A DNA stretch of 64,000 bases from Reinekea blandensis MED297 (GCF_000153185.1 NZ_CH724152.1:37714-101713); one strand, 5' to 3'; shown: positions 1-20,783, counted from the stretch's first letter. The notes: generated from the letters alone by a model not told the origin. Numbers and translations are program-made.

Positions 1-457
<457 letters not shown>

Positions 458-514
458 AGCAAGACTTGCAAGTGCTCACAACGAATTACTTGATTTGAAT
501 AAGATCGCTTTTAT

Positions 515-590
515 GGGGCTATAGCTCAGCTGGGAGAGCGCCTGCTTTGCACGCAGGAGGTCTGCGGTTCGATCCCGCATAGCTCCACCA
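515..590 (+). tRNA. tRNA-Ala (UGC)
   Basis: A 76-nt cloverleaf with anticodon TGC, an acceptor stem GGGGCTA/TAGCTCC and an encoded CCA. It lies in the 16S-23S spacer, before tRNA-Ile, and is processed from the rRNA precursor. Confidence 0.97.
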
Positions 591-613
591 TGCTTTGGTG
601 ACTACCAAGAAAT

Positions 614-690
<77 letters not shown>

Positions 691-762
691 ATCACGATCT
701 TACGATTTTGCACAGCGAAGTGTTGCATTTGCATGAAATGTTTCGCTCTGCGAAAGCGCAGT

Positions 763-774
763 TGTTCTTTAACA
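763..774 (+). promoter_or_regulatory. boxA-like antitermination element in the 16S-23S spacer
   Basis: The sequence TGTTCTTTAACA matches the boxA-type motif found in rRNA leaders and spacers, where NusB/S10 load to keep polymerase antiterminated. Position, between tRNA-Ile and 23S, fits. The assignment rests on motif and place only. Confidence 0.55.
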
Positions 775-933
775 ATCTAATGAAGTTCTCTCATTCTCTT
801 AAGTGTAGCTTAAGAAGAATGAACTGTAGGTAACAAAGGCAGGTTTTAGCCGACCTTGCTGGAGTTACATACTGACTCAAGCGTATCTAATATTATCGTA
901 CGATCCTTGTTCATAGACGCCTTCGGGTTATAT

Positions 934-3824
<2,891 letters not shown>

Positions 3825-4008
3825 ATAACGCCCAAGGTGTTTATGTGCGCAAGGTTGTGCGAAGAAAGATATTGGATACGAGGCTGAGAAAGCCAAGAGT
3901 TGGTACCCGGAAGGGCTGCAGTGAAGAAGCGAAAGCAAAGAGAACTTTATTAGTAAACGAATTGGGGCATGAGCTAACACGTACCAGCTGATGCAATCCC
4001 AGCCAGTT

Positions 4009-4126
4009 TGCTTGACGACCATAGAGCGTTGGACCCACCTGATTCCATACCGAACTCAGCCGTGAAACGACGCATCGCCGATGGTAGTGTGGGGCTTCCC
4101 CATGTGAGAGTAGGTCATCGTCAGGC
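4009..4126 (+). rRNA. rrf: 5S ribosomal RNA
   Basis: A roughly 118-nt 5S gene. The terminal helix TGCTTGACGA pairs with TCGTCAGGCT, and the conserved CCGAACTCAGCCGTGAAACG core is present. It follows 23S by about 185 bp and is followed at once by a terminator. Confidence 0.95.
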
Positions 4127-4138
4127 TCCCAAACCGAA

Positions 4139-4168
4139 CCCCAGCAAGGCGACTTGCTGGGGTTTTTT
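4139..4168 (+). terminator. rrn operon terminator
   Basis: A perfect 10-bp stem CCCCAGCAAG/CTTGCTGGGG with a 4-nt loop, followed by six T. This is a strong rho-independent terminator right after 5S. Confidence 0.95.
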
Positions 4169-4192
4169 ATGGCCTGCGGGAAAGGTGAGCGG

Positions 4193-4269
4193 TCTGTAAG
4201 AGCCTGCCGGCAGGCGATCGCTTAGCAATCGCGCCTGAATAGGATCGCGAGCAGGCTCGCTCCTACAGA
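4193..4269. repeat. REP-doublet-like inverted repeat
   Basis: Two inverted, imperfectly matching REP-like arms face each other. The left arm is CTGTAAGAGCCTGCCGGCAGG followed by CGATCG, and the right arm is GATCGCGAGCAGGCTCGCTC followed by CTACAG. The right arm closely matches the REP family of fluorescent pseudomonads. Paired inverted REPs (REPINs) are typically spread by a RAYT transposase in trans, and none is encoded in this window. Confidence 0.7.
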
Positions 4270-4368
4270 TAGTCTTCATTGAAAAACGAACCTATTAATA
4301 TCGCCTGATATCCCATTCGGGTTATGGTAAAAAGACACCGACGATAGACACAGGTAATTCCCCTCGTT

Positions 4369-5331
4369 TTGAAAAATACCATCCAGATAATTCATCAGCT
4401 TGCCAGCCAAAACTTTGTATCCGGGGAGGCGATGGCAAGTCATTTTCATGTCACCCGTGCGACCATTTCTACCTGGGTTCGTGAGTTACAGGGTTACGGC
4501 CTGGACATTCATAAAGTGCGTGGTAAGGGTTATCGCTTAGCCGAACCGATTGACTTATTGGATAAGAATCGAATTTTATCCGCAATGAATGCATCTACCC
4601 GGGCGGGTTTTGGCGTTGTGGATATTTCTCTGGAAACCGGATCCACCAATGAAACAGCGTTAACGGCTCACTATACAGATCAACGGTGGCATCTCTATTC
4701 AACGGAGTTTCAGAGTACTGGTCGCGGTCGTCGAGGGCGTCAATGGGTTAGCCCTCTGGCTTCCAGTTTGATGTTCACCTTGAGTAGCAAACGACAGTGG
4801 AGTCTTGATTTACTGTACCTGGCTTCTGTCCTGGTTGGCTTAAGCGTAGCTCAGTACCTTAACTATAAGTTGAATAAGAAGGTGCAACTAAAGTGGCCAA
4901 ATGACCTCTATGTGGATGGGCAGAAACTGGGTGGTATTCTTTGCGAACTCAGGGGAAGCCCTCAGGACGAAGCCTTGCTGGTCATTGGTGTCGGTTTGAA
5001 CGTTTATCGTGCGCCTCAGGGAACAGACCGAGAAGCTACCTGTTTGTTTGCCCAGGATGAGCCCTGCCTTGATCGCAGTTCGTTGCTTGCCGGGTTGTGT
5101 GAACGTATTACTCAGGATTTGTCCCATGCCACAGAGGTGGGAGTGTCGACTCAGCTTGAACGATGGGATGAACTCGACTTTTTAAAAAACAAAACGATTA
5201 ACGTGCATCAGGGTGAGCAGATTATCAGCGGCATCGCGATGGGAATCGATGAAAAAGGTCAATTGAAATTGCGGGATACGAACGGGCAGGTTCGCACGTT
5301 TAACGGTGGAGAGGTGTCTGTGCGATGGTGA
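4369..5331 (+). CDS. birA: Biotin--protein ligase / biotin operon repressor BirA
   Basis: A 320-residue bifunctional BirA. It charges biotin to biotinyl-AMP, transfers it to carrier-protein lysines, and in this family the holo-form represses biotin genes. An N-terminal winged helix-turn-helix spans about residues 8-57 (wing RGKGYRL). The ligase domain has GSTN (91-94), the adenylate loop GRGRRGRQW (118-126), KWPND (175-179) and GQKLGGIL. The start is an unusual TTG: an in-frame stop lies at 4345 and no ATG or GTG lies before the HTH. The gene overlaps coaX by 7 bp, so the two are co-transcribed. Confidence 0.95.
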   Translation: MKNTIQIIHQLASQNFVSGEAMASHFHVTRATISTWVRELQGYGLDIHKVRGKGYRLAEPIDLLDKNRILSAMNASTRAGFGVVDISLETGSTNETALTAHYTDQRWHLYSTEFQSTGRGRRGRQWVSPLASSLMFTLSSKRQWSLDLLYLASVLVGLSVAQYLNYKLNKKVQLKWPNDLYVDGQKLGGILCELRGSPQDEALLVIGVGLNVYRAPQGTDREATCLFAQDEPCLDRSSLLAGLCERITQDLSHATEVGVSTQLERWDELDFLKNKTINVHQGEQIISGIAMGIDEKGQLKLRDTNGQVRTFNGGEVSVRW

Positions 5332-6035
5332 ATGATGCCTTGTTAATTGACATCGGGAACACGAGGATCAAAGTTCGTTCTGGCCGTTCAGAGTTCGTCT
5401 TTAATGACTTCACTGTGTTTTTACAGTGGGTTTCGACCCAAGATCCTAAGCGAATTTTTTGTGCCGATGTCAGCGGTCAACTCGAAAGTCGAGGAACGGA
5501 TGAATCAGTTTTGCAGGACGTACTACTCGCCAAGGTAGAACAAGGCTTTCAAGGTCTGTTACTGGCCTATAAAGACGTCGCCCGCCTGGGCGTAGATCGT
5601 TGGCTTGCCATGCTTGCATCGCTGCAATGGCAGGAGGGGCAGGGCGTTGTTGTGGTAGATGCAGGTACGGCACTAAAAATTGATGTAATCGATTCTGACA
5701 ACCACCATCTGGGTGGTAGTATTGGTCCTGGTTTGGAGATGAGTAACCAATCACTGGGGAGTAAGGCTGCTCAGTTGAAGCGAGTTGAACTCCAGACAGA
5801 TGGGGCTTTGGGGCGTGATACTGAATCCTGTATCAGTTACGGAGTCGTGATGAGTGCGGTCGCGTTAATCGAACAGACCGTGTTAAGGTTTTGCCCAAAC
5901 GGTACTTTATTGGTTAGTGGTGGTGATCGGCATTACATTGCCCAGCACTTAAAGACCCCACATCGGGTAATCGACAATTTGGTTTTGGATGGACTGGCAG
6001 TCTATGCCAAACACTCTATTCCAGAAGGAATATAA
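5325..6035 (+). CDS. coaX: Type III pantothenate kinase
   Basis: A 236-residue CoaX, the first enzyme of coenzyme A synthesis (pantothenate to 4'-phosphopantothenate). Family motifs are clear: the phosphate-binding DIGNTRIK (9-16), GVDRW (89-93), DAGTALKID (112-120) and GGSIGPG (130-136). The ATG start overlaps the birA stop, and the next gene starts one base after its stop codon, which makes a tight three-gene unit. The birA-coaX-SPOR arrangement is common in Pseudomonas and Oceanospirillales. Confidence 0.95.
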   Translation: MVNDALLIDIGNTRIKVRSGRSEFVFNDFTVFLQWVSTQDPKRIFCADVSGQLESRGTDESVLQDVLLAKVEQGFQGLLLAYKDVARLGVDRWLAMLASLQWQEGQGVVVVDAGTALKIDVIDSDNHHLGGSIGPGLEMSNQSLGSKAAQLKRVELQTDGALGRDTESCISYGVVMSAVALIEQTVLRFCPNGTLLVSGGDRHYIAQHLKTPHRVIDNLVLDGLAVYAKHSIPEGI

Positions 6036-6695
6036 ATGAAGTGGATTCTCATGTCCCTACTGGCTGTAAACCTTGCTGTTGGCGGGTATCTTTACTGGGA
6101 AGGAACGCAGCCTGCACCGGTGGCGTCGTCAGGCGTTGGTGCACAGTTTAACAATCTGAACTTAACGTCATCCCAGCTGAGTCGACTCCAGGCTTCTGAA
6201 GCGAGTGCGCCATCTGTGCAACAGCGACCCTCGCAGCAGTGTATACGGATAAGCGGTTTAACCGAAACTGATGGACTCGGCGTTGTAGAGTCCCGTTTGC
6301 GCGCGCTGGAAGTGGTTCCATCTCGGACTCAGGTTGAAGTTGTACTGCGGACTGATTACCAGGTAATTGTCGGGCCTTTTGCCAGTAATGACGCAGCCCG
6401 CAACGAGCTACAGGCAATTGCAGCAAAAGGTCTTGATAGCTACGTAATCACATCTGGCCGGTATGAAAATGCACTGTCCTTAGGTGTGTTCAGTAATCAG
6501 CAAGGCGCGGAGCGAAAAGTCAGTGAGCTAGAAGGTTTGAGTATTAGCAGTGACATTGTCACTCGCGAGCATTCAGGTGAAGCTACTCAGCTGATAATCA
6601 GTCGAGAAGACGCAGGTTTGATCACCGATCAGACACTAGAGTCGGTGCTCGGTGCCTATCCTCGTGCGGAATTCTCACGCTACCGCTGCAATTAG
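6036..6695 (+). CDS. SPOR-domain-like membrane-anchored protein
   Basis: A 219-residue protein with an N-terminal membrane anchor (about residues 3-20), a low-complexity Ser/Gln/Pro linker and a periplasmic region. The stretch from about residue 95 to 175 carries the alternating hydrophobic pattern with YQVIVGPF and SLGVFSNQQGAERK, as in SPOR modules. These bind denuded glycan strands of peptidoglycan at septa. The gene abuts coaX without a gap. A cell-envelope role is inferred; no enzymatic motif is visible. Confidence 0.75.
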   Translation: MKWILMSLLAVNLAVGGYLYWEGTQPAPVASSGVGAQFNNLNLTSSQLSRLQASEASAPSVQQRPSQQCIRISGLTETDGLGVVESRLRALEVVPSRTQVEVVLRTDYQVIVGPFASNDAARNELQAIAAKGLDSYVITSGRYENALSLGVFSNQQGAERKVSELEGLSISSDIVTREHSGEATQLIISREDAGLITDQTLESVLGAYPRAEFSRYRCN

Positions 6696-6813
6696 GGTTG
6701 CATTTGTTTTTTTCACCCACTATTATGCGCCGCTCCTCGCATCGCGGGGGAGGCTGCAGAAATTTGAAGTTCGCTAAGTACTTGTAATTGCTTAAAAAAA
6801 TTCATTTTTCTGG

Positions 6814-6842
6814 TTGACACAAGGTAAGCCTTAGGGCAAACT
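6814..6842 (+). promoter_or_regulatory. sigma70-type promoter for the tRNA-Tyr/Gly/Thr-tufA unit
   Basis: A perfect -35 TTGACA, a 17-bp spacer and a weak -10 CAAACT are followed by the GC-rich stretch TTGCGCCCG just before tRNA-Tyr. A GC-rich discriminator is typical of stringently controlled stable-RNA promoters. Confidence 0.65.
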
Positions 6843-6854
6843 TTGCGCCCGTTT

Positions 6855-6938
<84 letters not shown>

Positions 6939-6958
6939 CTCCCTTTTTTGGGTTTTGC

Positions 6959-7032
<74 letters not shown>

Positions 7033-7040
7033 GAAGTCTT

Positions 7041-7115
7041 GCTCGCGTAGCTCAGTGGTAGAGCACTCCATTGGTAATGGAGAGGTCACGAGTTCAAATC
7101 TCGTCGTGAGCACCA
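7041..7115 (+). tRNA. tRNA-Thr (GGU)
   Basis: A 75-nt cloverleaf with anticodon GGT, acceptor stem GCTCGCG/CGTGAGC and encoded CCA. It is the last tRNA before tufA. Confidence 0.96.
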
Positions 7116-7127
7116 TTTGAAATTTTT

Positions 7128-7157
7128 AAAGGCAGGCACTACAGTGGCTGCCTTTTT
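7128..7157 (+). terminator. Attenuator-like hairpin between tRNA-Thr and tufA
   Basis: An inverted repeat with arms AAAGGCAGGCACT and GTGGCTGCCTTTTT ends in a T-run. It could partly stop transcription after the tRNAs and so set the tRNA:EF-Tu ratio, or serve as a processing site. Confidence 0.6.
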
Positions 7158-7195
7158 AGTATGTACTGACATTAACCTCTGGTAAGGCGATTCGT

Positions 7196-8392
7196 ATGGC
7201 TAAGGCTACATTTGAGCGTAACAAGCCCCACGTAAACGTGGGCACAATCGGTCACGTTGACCATGGTAAAACGACACTGACAGCGGCCCTGACACGTGTA
7301 TGTCACGAAGTATGGGGCAGCGGTGCTGCAATCGCGTTTGACGGTATCGACAACGCACCAGAAGAGCGTGAGCGTGGTATCACCATCGCAACGTCTCACG
7401 TTGAGTACGATTCACCAGTACGCCACTACGCGCACGTTGACTGTCCTGGACACGCCGACTACGTGAAGAACATGATCACCGGTGCCGCTCAGATGGACGG
7501 CGCGATCCTGGTATGTTCAGCTGCGGACGGCCCAATGCCACAGACGCGTGAGCACATCCTGCTGTCTCGTCAGGTAGGTGTCCCTTACATCGTTGTGTTC
7601 CTGAACAAAGCGGACATGGTTGACGATGAAGAGCTGCTGGAACTGGTTGAAATGGAAGTTCGTGACCTGCTGTCTCAGTACGAGTTCCCAGGAGACGACA
7701 CGCCAATCATCATCGGTTCTGCACTGATGGCGCTGGAAGGTAAAGACGACAACGAAATGGGTACAACCGCGGTTAAGAAGCTGGTTGAGACTCTGGACGA
7801 GTACATTCCTGAGCCAGAGCGTGCGATCGACGGCGCGTTCATTCTGCCAATCGAAGACGTCTTCTCAATCTCCGGTCGTGGTACCGTTGTAACCGGTCGT
7901 GTTGAGCGCGGCGTGGTTAACACAGGTGACGAAGTTGAGATTGTTGGTATCAAAGACACCACCAAGACCACCGTTACTGGTGTTGAAATGTTCCGTAAGC
8001 TGCTCGACGAAGGTCGTGCGGGTGAGAACATTGGTGCGCTGCTGCGTGGTACCAAGCGTGACGAAGTTGAGCGTGGACAGGTTCTGGCGAAGCCAGGTTC
8101 CATCACGCCACACACCCGCTTCGAAGCGGAAGTATACGTTCTGTCTAAAGACGAAGGTGGCCGTCACACGCCATTCTTCAAAGGCTACCGTCCACAGTTC
8201 TACTTCCGTACAACGGACGTAACCGGTGCGTGTGAGCTGCCAGAAGGCGTAGAAATGGTCATGCCAGGCGACAACATCAAGATGGACGTGACACTGATTG
8301 CGCCAATCGCGATGGACGAAGGTCTGCGCTTTGCGATCCGTGAAGGCGGTCGTACAGTGGGTGCGGGCGTTGTAGCGAAGATCATCGAGTAA
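7196..8392 (+). CDS. tuf: Elongation factor Tu, intact copy
   Basis: A 398-residue EF-Tu, the GTPase that delivers aminoacyl-tRNA to the ribosomal A site. The GTP-binding motifs are GHVDHGKT (19-26), DCPGH (82-86) and NKAD (137-140), and domains 2 and 3 are complete. The ATG start opens [16 protein letters not shown] as expected. It lies downstream of tRNA-Tyr/Gly/Thr. It is nearly identical at DNA level to the second copy at 23987, and the identity continues 77 bp past the stop codon through the terminator. Confidence 0.99.
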   Translation: MAKATFERNKPHVNVGTIGHVDHGKTTLTAALTRVCHEVWGSGAAIAFDGIDNAPEERERGITIATSHVEYDSPVRHYAHVDCPGHADYVKNMITGAAQMDGAILVCSAADGPMPQTREHILLSRQVGVPYIVVFLNKADMVDDEELLELVEMEVRDLLSQYEFPGDDTPIIIGSALMALEGKDDNEMGTTAVKKLVETLDEYIPEPERAIDGAFILPIEDVFSISGRGTVVTGRVERGVVNTGDEVEIVGIKDTTKTTVTGVEMFRKLLDEGRAGENIGALLRGTKRDEVERGQVLAKPGSITPHTRFEAEVYVLSKDEGGRHTPFFKGYRPQFYFRTTDVTGACELPEGVEMVMPGDNIKMDVTLIAPIAMDEGLRFAIREGGRTVGAGVVAKIIE

Positions 8393-8419
8393 TCGGATCT
8401 GAGCACACGCTGAAGAAAG

Positions 8420-8441
8420 GGCCGCGTAAGCGGCCTTTTTT
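8420..8441 (+). terminator. Terminator after tufA
   Basis: A perfect stem GGCCGC/GCGGCC with loop GTAA and six T. The same terminator follows the second tuf copy. Confidence 0.93.
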
Positions 8442-8663
8442 ATGGCCGCAGGTTTTGGGTCATCGTTGATAAGGCGCGACTTTGCTTTGTTGTCGCGTCG
8501 CAAATGACCGAGTGATGAGTGATTTGGCTGTTCAGTGAGAAGATAAGTTAAAGTATTTTATGAAAGGGCTGGAAAAACTCGCGCAAATTCAATAACATGC
8601 GCGCACTTCACATCTCTTACCAAAGCCTTTTCGAAGAAATATCGAAAAAGCTCTACTAAGTGC

Positions 8664-8692
8664 TTGAAAAGCACGGGGTGGTGGCTTAGAAT
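8664..8692 (+). promoter_or_regulatory. sigma70 promoter for tRNA-Trp-secE-nusG
   Basis: -35 TTGAAA, exactly 17 bp, then -10 TAGAAT, followed by a GC-rich discriminator CCGCCGCCC. The tRNA starts 20 bp after the -10. This is a textbook stable-RNA promoter with the hallmark of ppGpp control. Confidence 0.8.
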
Positions 8693-8711
8693 CCGCCGCC
8701 CAATAAGTTAT

Positions 8712-8787
8712 AGGCCAGTAGTTCAATTGGTAGAGCGTCGGTCTCCAAAACCGAAAGTTGGGGGTTCGAGTCCCTCCTGGCCTGCCA
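8712..8787 (+). tRNA. tRNA-Trp (CCA)
   Basis: A 76-nt cloverleaf with anticodon CCA, acceptor stem AGGCCAG/CTGGCCT and encoded CCA end. It lies directly upstream of secE, a conserved arrangement in Gammaproteobacteria. Confidence 0.97.
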
Positions 8788-8822
8788 TTTTCTAACAATC
8801 GACAGCATAGGTGACTTGCTGA

Positions 8823-9191
8823 ATGAATGCTCAGGCGAAATCCTCAAACACCGCGTTTGACTACGTGAAATGGTTTGTCGTGATTGCCCTGGTTGCTGCG
8901 GCAATCGGCGGAAATTACTACTTTGCTGCAGAATCTCTGATTTTCCGAGTGATCGGTGTGTTGGTGGTCCTTCTGCTTGCTCTGGCCGTCGCAATAACGA
9001 CTGAGAAAGGCAAGGCCGTTAATCGATTGCGCAAAGAAGCCTGGGTAGAAGTTCGCAAGGTTGTTTGGCCGACCCGTCAGGAAACTGTGCAGACGACGCT
9101 GGTTGTTATCGGGTTCGTTTTGGTGGTAGCTTTAATCCTTTGGGCTGTGGACTCGCTACTGGGGTGGTTGGTCTCATTGGTGATTGGATAA
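8823..9191 (+). CDS. secE: Preprotein translocase subunit SecE
   Basis: A 122-residue SecE, close in length to the 127-residue E. coli protein. Three hydrophobic segments are visible (about residues 14-32, 36-54 and 92-117). The conserved amphipathic region EAWVEVRKVVWPTRQET lies before the last one. SecE clamps the SecYEG channel together in the inner membrane. It is followed 9 bp later by nusG, the universal pairing. Confidence 0.97.
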   Translation: MNAQAKSSNTAFDYVKWFVVIALVAAAIGGNYYFAAESLIFRVIGVLVVLLLALAVAITTEKGKAVNRLRKEAWVEVRKVVWPTRQETVQTTLVVIGFVLVVALILWAVDSLLGWLVSLVIG

Positions 9192-9200
9192 GGTTGTCGA

Positions 9201-9734
9201 ATGTCTAAGCGTTGGTATGTCGTTCATGCCTATTCAGGTTATGAAAAACGGGTTGCAGGTTCCCTCAAAGAGCAGGTAGAGCTTCAATCCATGCAGGATC
9301 AGTTCGGCGAGATACTGGTGCCGACCGAGTCCGTGGTTGAGATGCGCGATGGTAAAAAGCGCAAGAGTGAGCGTAAATTTTATCCAGGTTACGTTCTGGT
9401 CGAAATGGAAATGAATGATGAGACCTGGCACCTGGTGAAAGATACGCCTCGGGTAATGGGTTTTATTGGCGGTACTGCAGAAAAGCCGGCCCCGTTAACG
9501 ACGCGAGAAGCGGAAGCCATCTTGCAGCGGGTTAAAGACGGTGCGGATAAGCCAACTCAGAAGACGATCTACGAGCCAGGCGAAGTGGTTCGGGTCATTG
9601 ATGGGCCGTTTGCTGACTTTAACGGTACCGTTGAAAAAGTGAATTACGAAAAGAGCCGGCTGCAAGTCTCGGTCTCTATCTTCGGGCGGGCAACGCCTGT
9701 TGAACTTGAATTTGTTCAGGTTGAAAAAACCTGA
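9201..9734 (+). CDS. nusG: Transcription termination/antitermination factor NusG
   Basis: A 177-residue NusG. The N-terminal NGN domain begins [16 protein letters not shown] and contains the YPGYVLVEM core. The C-terminal KOW domain carries [18 protein letters not shown]. NusG bridges RNA polymerase with Rho or ribosomal protein S10. It is the last gene of the secE-nusG pair before the L11-L1 genes; a small hairpin separates it from rplK. Confidence 0.98.
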   Translation: MSKRWYVVHAYSGYEKRVAGSLKEQVELQSMQDQFGEILVPTESVVEMRDGKKRKSERKFYPGYVLVEMEMNDETWHLVKDTPRVMGFIGGTAEKPAPLTTREAEAILQRVKDGADKPTQKTIYEPGEVVRVIDGPFADFNGTVEKVNYEKSRLQVSVSIFGRATPVELEFVQVEKT

Positions 9735-9742
9735 TGATCGCA

Positions 9743-9763
9743 GCGCACCCTTGGGTGCGCTTT
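9743..9763 (+). promoter_or_regulatory. Hairpin between nusG and rplK
   Basis: A perfect 8-bp stem GCGCACCC/GGGTGCGC with a 2-nt loop, followed by TTT. It may be a weak terminator or part of the L1-responsive rplKA leader. The T-run is too short for a confident terminator call. Confidence 0.5.
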
Positions 9764-9815
9764 GGTTGTTTATGGGGAGCCGAAAGGCGTTAGAACCCAC
9801 AATGAGGAAGCTATA

Positions 9816-10250
9816 ATGGCTAAGAAAGTAGAAGCTTATATTAAGCTGCAGGTTAAGGCCGGTCAGGCCAACCCGAGTCCACCGGTCGGTCCAGCACTGG
9901 GTCAACATGGTGTGAATATCATGGAATTCTGTAAAGCGTTCAATGCTGAAACTCAGAGCCTCGAAGCCGGTCTGCCGGTTCCTGTGGTTATTACTGTGTA
10001 TTCCGATCGAAGCTTTACTTTCATTACCAAAACTCCTCCAGCTGCCATTCTGTTGAAGAAAGCAGCCGGTATTCAGAGCGGTTCTGGTCGACCAAATACC
10101 GAAAAAGTCGGTACGGTCACCCGCGCTCAGCTTGAAGAGATTGCGACTGCTAAAGAGCCCGATCTGACTTCGGCAGATATGGATGCGGCTGTTCGTACTA
10201 TCGCTGGTACTGCCCGTAGTATGGGTCTGAATGTAGAGGGTGTTGAGTAA
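9816..10250 (+). CDS. rplK: 50S ribosomal protein L11
   Basis: A 144-residue L11, part of the GTPase-associated centre. It begins [20 protein letters not shown] and has the N-terminal proline-rich [10 protein letters not shown] and the C-terminal rRNA-binding domain. The ATG at 9816 gives the family start and is preceded by GAGGAAG; an upstream in-frame extension has no family similarity. The stop codon overlaps the rplA start (TAATG). Confidence 0.98.
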   Translation: MAKKVEAYIKLQVKAGQANPSPPVGPALGQHGVNIMEFCKAFNAETQSLEAGLPVPVVITVYSDRSFTFITKTPPAAILLKKAAGIQSGSGRPNTEKVGTVTRAQLEEIATAKEPDLTSADMDAAVRTIAGTARSMGLNVEGVE

Positions 10251-10945
10251 TGGCTAAGTTAACTAAGCGAGCTAAGCTGGCGAAAGAGAAAATCGATCCA
10301 ACCAAGGCGTATGGTATCGATGAAGCTGTTGCTGTTCTGAAAGAGCTGTCTACGGTTAAGTTCCCTGAGTCTGTCGACCTTTCTGTCAATCTGGGTATTG
10401 ATGCCCGGAAATCCGATCAGAACGTTCGTGGCTCTACCGTGCTGCCGCATGGTACTGGTAAAGATGTGCGTGTTGCTGTTTTTACGCAGGGCGATAATGC
10501 TGAAGCGGCCAAGGCTGCAGGTGCAGAAGCGGTAGGTATGGATGATCTGGCCGAGCAGATGAAAGGCGGTGATCTCGATTTTGGTGTTGTTATCGCTTCA
10601 CCAGATGCCATGCGTGTTGTTGGTCAACTGGGTCAGTTGCTGGGTCCTCGTGGTCTGATGCCGAACCCGAAAGTTGGTACTGTGACTGCAGACGTAGCAA
10701 CTGCCGTTAAGAATGCTAAAGCGGGTCAGGCGCGTTTCCGTACTGACAAGAATGGCATTATCCACGCTTGCATCGGTAAAATCGCGTTCGAACCAGCCGC
10801 GATTAAAGCGAATGCAGAAGCTTTGATTGCTGATCTTAAGAAGCTGAAGCCAGCTTCTGCCAAAGGCGTTTACCTGAAGAAAGTCAGCCTGTCGACCACA
10901 ATGGGTCCAGGTGTGGTTGTCGATCAAGGTACTTTGGATATTTAA
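10250..10945 (+). CDS. rplA: 50S ribosomal protein L1
   Basis: A 231-residue L1, the L1-stalk protein that binds 23S rRNA and helps eject E-site tRNA. In E. coli it also represses its own rplKA operon. The diagnostic [15 protein letters not shown] is present, along with C-terminal [17 protein letters not shown]. Start and upstream stop share one base, so rplK and rplA are translationally coupled. Confidence 0.98.
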   Translation: MAKLTKRAKLAKEKIDPTKAYGIDEAVAVLKELSTVKFPESVDLSVNLGIDARKSDQNVRGSTVLPHGTGKDVRVAVFTQGDNAEAAKAAGAEAVGMDDLAEQMKGGDLDFGVVIASPDAMRVVGQLGQLLGPRGLMPNPKVGTVTADVATAVKNAKAGQARFRTDKNGIIHACIGKIAFEPAAIKANAEALIADLKKLKPASAKGVYLKKVSLSTTMGPGVVVDQGTLDI

Positions 10946-11147
10946 AGAACTTTGGGGTGTGCGCCTCGCTTGCGAGGTGACGCACTGTCAAAGACCGTAG
11001 GTGAGGTCACACTCTTAATTTCCTACGCAGACGGTAACCCAAGCCCATATTTATGAGCTGACTCTGTTGCCGTTAAAACAGGTCAACCCCCAGGGGTTGA
11101 AAAAGAGGTAGGTCTCTTCCGAGAGGCTATAAACAGGAGATTTTTCA
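10946..11147 (+). promoter_or_regulatory. rplJ leader, probable L10-binding autoregulatory region
   Basis: The 202-bp gap between rplA and rplJ holds several hairpins and the block CCTACGCAGACGGTAACCC, which resembles the conserved core of L10(L12)4-binding leaders upstream of rplJ in gammaproteobacteria. It ends with a good AGGAG before a GTG start. Fold and binding are not tested here. Confidence 0.5.
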
Positions 11148-11642
11148 GTGGCACTGAATCTCGAAGGCAAAAAAGCGATTGTTGCTGAGGTGGCCACCAA
11201 GGCTGCAGACGCTCAGTCATGCGTCATCGCCGACTCCCGTGGAGTCGATGTAAATGACATGACTGCGCTGCGCAAGCTGGCCCGCGACAACAACGTATGG
11301 CTGAAGGTTGTACGTAACACGCTTGCTCGCCGAGCAGTTGCAGGGACTTCTTATGAAGCTCTGGCGGACTCTTTTGTAGGTCCGACGCTGATCGCATTCT
11401 CTATGGATCACCCGGGTGCGGGTGCGCGAATTCTGCAGGATTTCGCAAAAGAGAACGATAAGCTGGAACTGAAAACGGCAATGTTCGAAGGTGAAGTTAC
11501 ACCTGTTGCAACATTGGCAAGCCTGCCGACTTACGACGAAGCAATTGCGAAACTGATGGCGACTATGAAAGAAGCCGCAGCTGGCAAGCTGGTTCGTACT
11601 TTGGCTGCATTGCGTGACCAGAAAGAACAGGAAGCTGCGTAA
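11148..11642 (+). CDS. rplJ: 50S ribosomal protein L10
   Basis: A 164-residue L10, the base of the L7/L12 stalk. It opens [15 protein letters not shown] and has the conserved [16 protein letters not shown] and [11 protein letters not shown]. The start is GTG, with AGGAG 8 bp upstream. Its C-terminal helix binds L7/L12 dimers, encoded by the next gene. Confidence 0.98.
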   Translation: MALNLEGKKAIVAEVATKAADAQSCVIADSRGVDVNDMTALRKLARDNNVWLKVVRNTLARRAVAGTSYEALADSFVGPTLIAFSMDHPGAGARILQDFAKENDKLELKTAMFEGEVTPVATLASLPTYDEAIAKLMATMKEAAAGKLVRTLAALRDQKEQEAA

Positions 11643-11720
11643 GTTTATCCCTTAAGTGGGAGCTGCGTAGTTTATTAACGGTTTAATGAGGCTAAGCCTC
11701 AACAGATTAGGAATTAAGTC

Positions 11721-12089
11721 ATGTCTCTGACTAAAGACGATATCATCAATGCTGTTGCTGAGATGTCTGTAAAAGACGTTGTTGAACTGATTGAAGCAAT
11801 GGAAGAAAAATTCGGCGTAACTGCAGCGGCTGCTGTTGTTGCCGGTGGCGCTGCTGGCGGCGAAGCTGCTGCTGAACAAACTGAGTTCGACGTTGTTCTG
11901 ACTTCTGCTGGTGAGAAGAAAGTTAACGTCATTAAGGTTGTTCGTGAAATCACAGGCCAAGGCCTGAAAGAAGCGAAAGGCCTGGTTGACGGTGCCCCAG
12001 CGACTTTGAAAGAAGGTGTTGAAAAAGCAGAAGCTGAAGAAATCAAAGCGAAGCTGGAAGAAGCCGGCGCTAGCGTTGAGTTGAAGTAA
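11721..12089 (+). CDS. rplL: 50S ribosomal protein L7/L12
   Basis: A 122-residue L7/L12, present in several copies per ribosome and recruiting the translation GTPases. The N-terminal dimerisation part, a hinge rich in Ala/Gly ([16 protein letters not shown]) and the C-terminal domain with [20 protein letters not shown] are all present. Length is normal. Confidence 0.98.
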   Translation: MSLTKDDIINAVAEMSVKDVVELIEAMEEKFGVTAAAAVVAGGAAGGEAAAEQTEFDVVLTSAGEKKVNVIKVVREITGQGLKEAKGLVDGAPATLKEGVEKAEAEEIKAKLEEAGASVELK

Positions 12090-12130
12090 TCTGCGAGATT
12101 TGAATAGCCATCTCGCTATTCAGAGCTTAC

Positions 12131-12161
12131 GGCTGGTAGCCTGAACGGTTACCGGCCTTTT
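12131..12161 (+). terminator. Attenuator between rplL and rpoB
   Basis: An 11-bp imperfect stem GGCTGGTAGCC/GGTTACCGGCC with loop TGAAC, followed by TTTT. It occupies the place of the partial terminator in the E. coli rplL-rpoB gap, which lets more L7/L12 than beta be made. Confidence 0.7.
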
Positions 12162-12367
12162 CCTGTCTTACAGGATTAAGTTTTTCTGGGGGTGAGTTTT
12201 CACGCCCACAGGAACATCGCCGAAAGGCGACGGGGCTCTTAACAAGAGCGCACAGGAAGTGAAAGTCGGTGTTGCTAGACCTGTCTGCTGGCAACTGTTT
12301 TCCGATCAGCCGCGCGTGCGGTTTAACCACTCAGACACACCGTTGGTGAACAAGCTGGGGATTGCTG

Positions 12368-16450
<4,083 letters not shown>

Positions 16451-16459
16451 TTGAACGGT

Positions 16460-16479
16460 GGGCAGCCTGAGGGCTGCCC
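16460..16479 (+). promoter_or_regulatory. Hairpin in the rpoB-rpoC gap
   Basis: The stem GGGCAGCC/GGGCTGCCC sits in the 58-bp intergenic gap. There is no T-run, so it is more likely an mRNA structure than a terminator. Confidence 0.45.
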
Positions 16480-16508
16480 GGGTTGCCAACTCCCTTTGGA
16501 GCTGAAAC

Positions 16509-20705
<4,197 letters not shown>

Positions 20706-20753
20706 ACAGTATCAGGGCTGAATCGGTGTTCAGAAGTCTTTACAGCCCTGCTA

Positions 20754-20783
20754 TTGACTAAGAAATGTGCGATAACGTAAAAT
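20754..20783 (+). promoter_or_regulatory. sigma70-like promoter of the rpsL-rpsG-fusA-tuf operon
   Basis: -35 TTGACT, an 18-bp spacer and -10 TAAAAT, followed by CGCGC. It lies 83 bp before rpsL, in the gap after rpoC, where the str operon promoter is expected. Confidence 0.65.

Noticed and set aside
7865-8503. A 212-codon minus-strand frame opposite tufA (and a 257-codon one opposite the second copy)
   Set aside because: It mirrors a highly biased gene; the codon bias of tuf keeps the antisense frame open. No ribosome site or known domain.
20712-20750. Inverted repeat CAGGGCT/AGCCCTG after rpoC as a terminator
   Set aside because: The loop is about 25 nt and there is no T-run, so termination is not supported.
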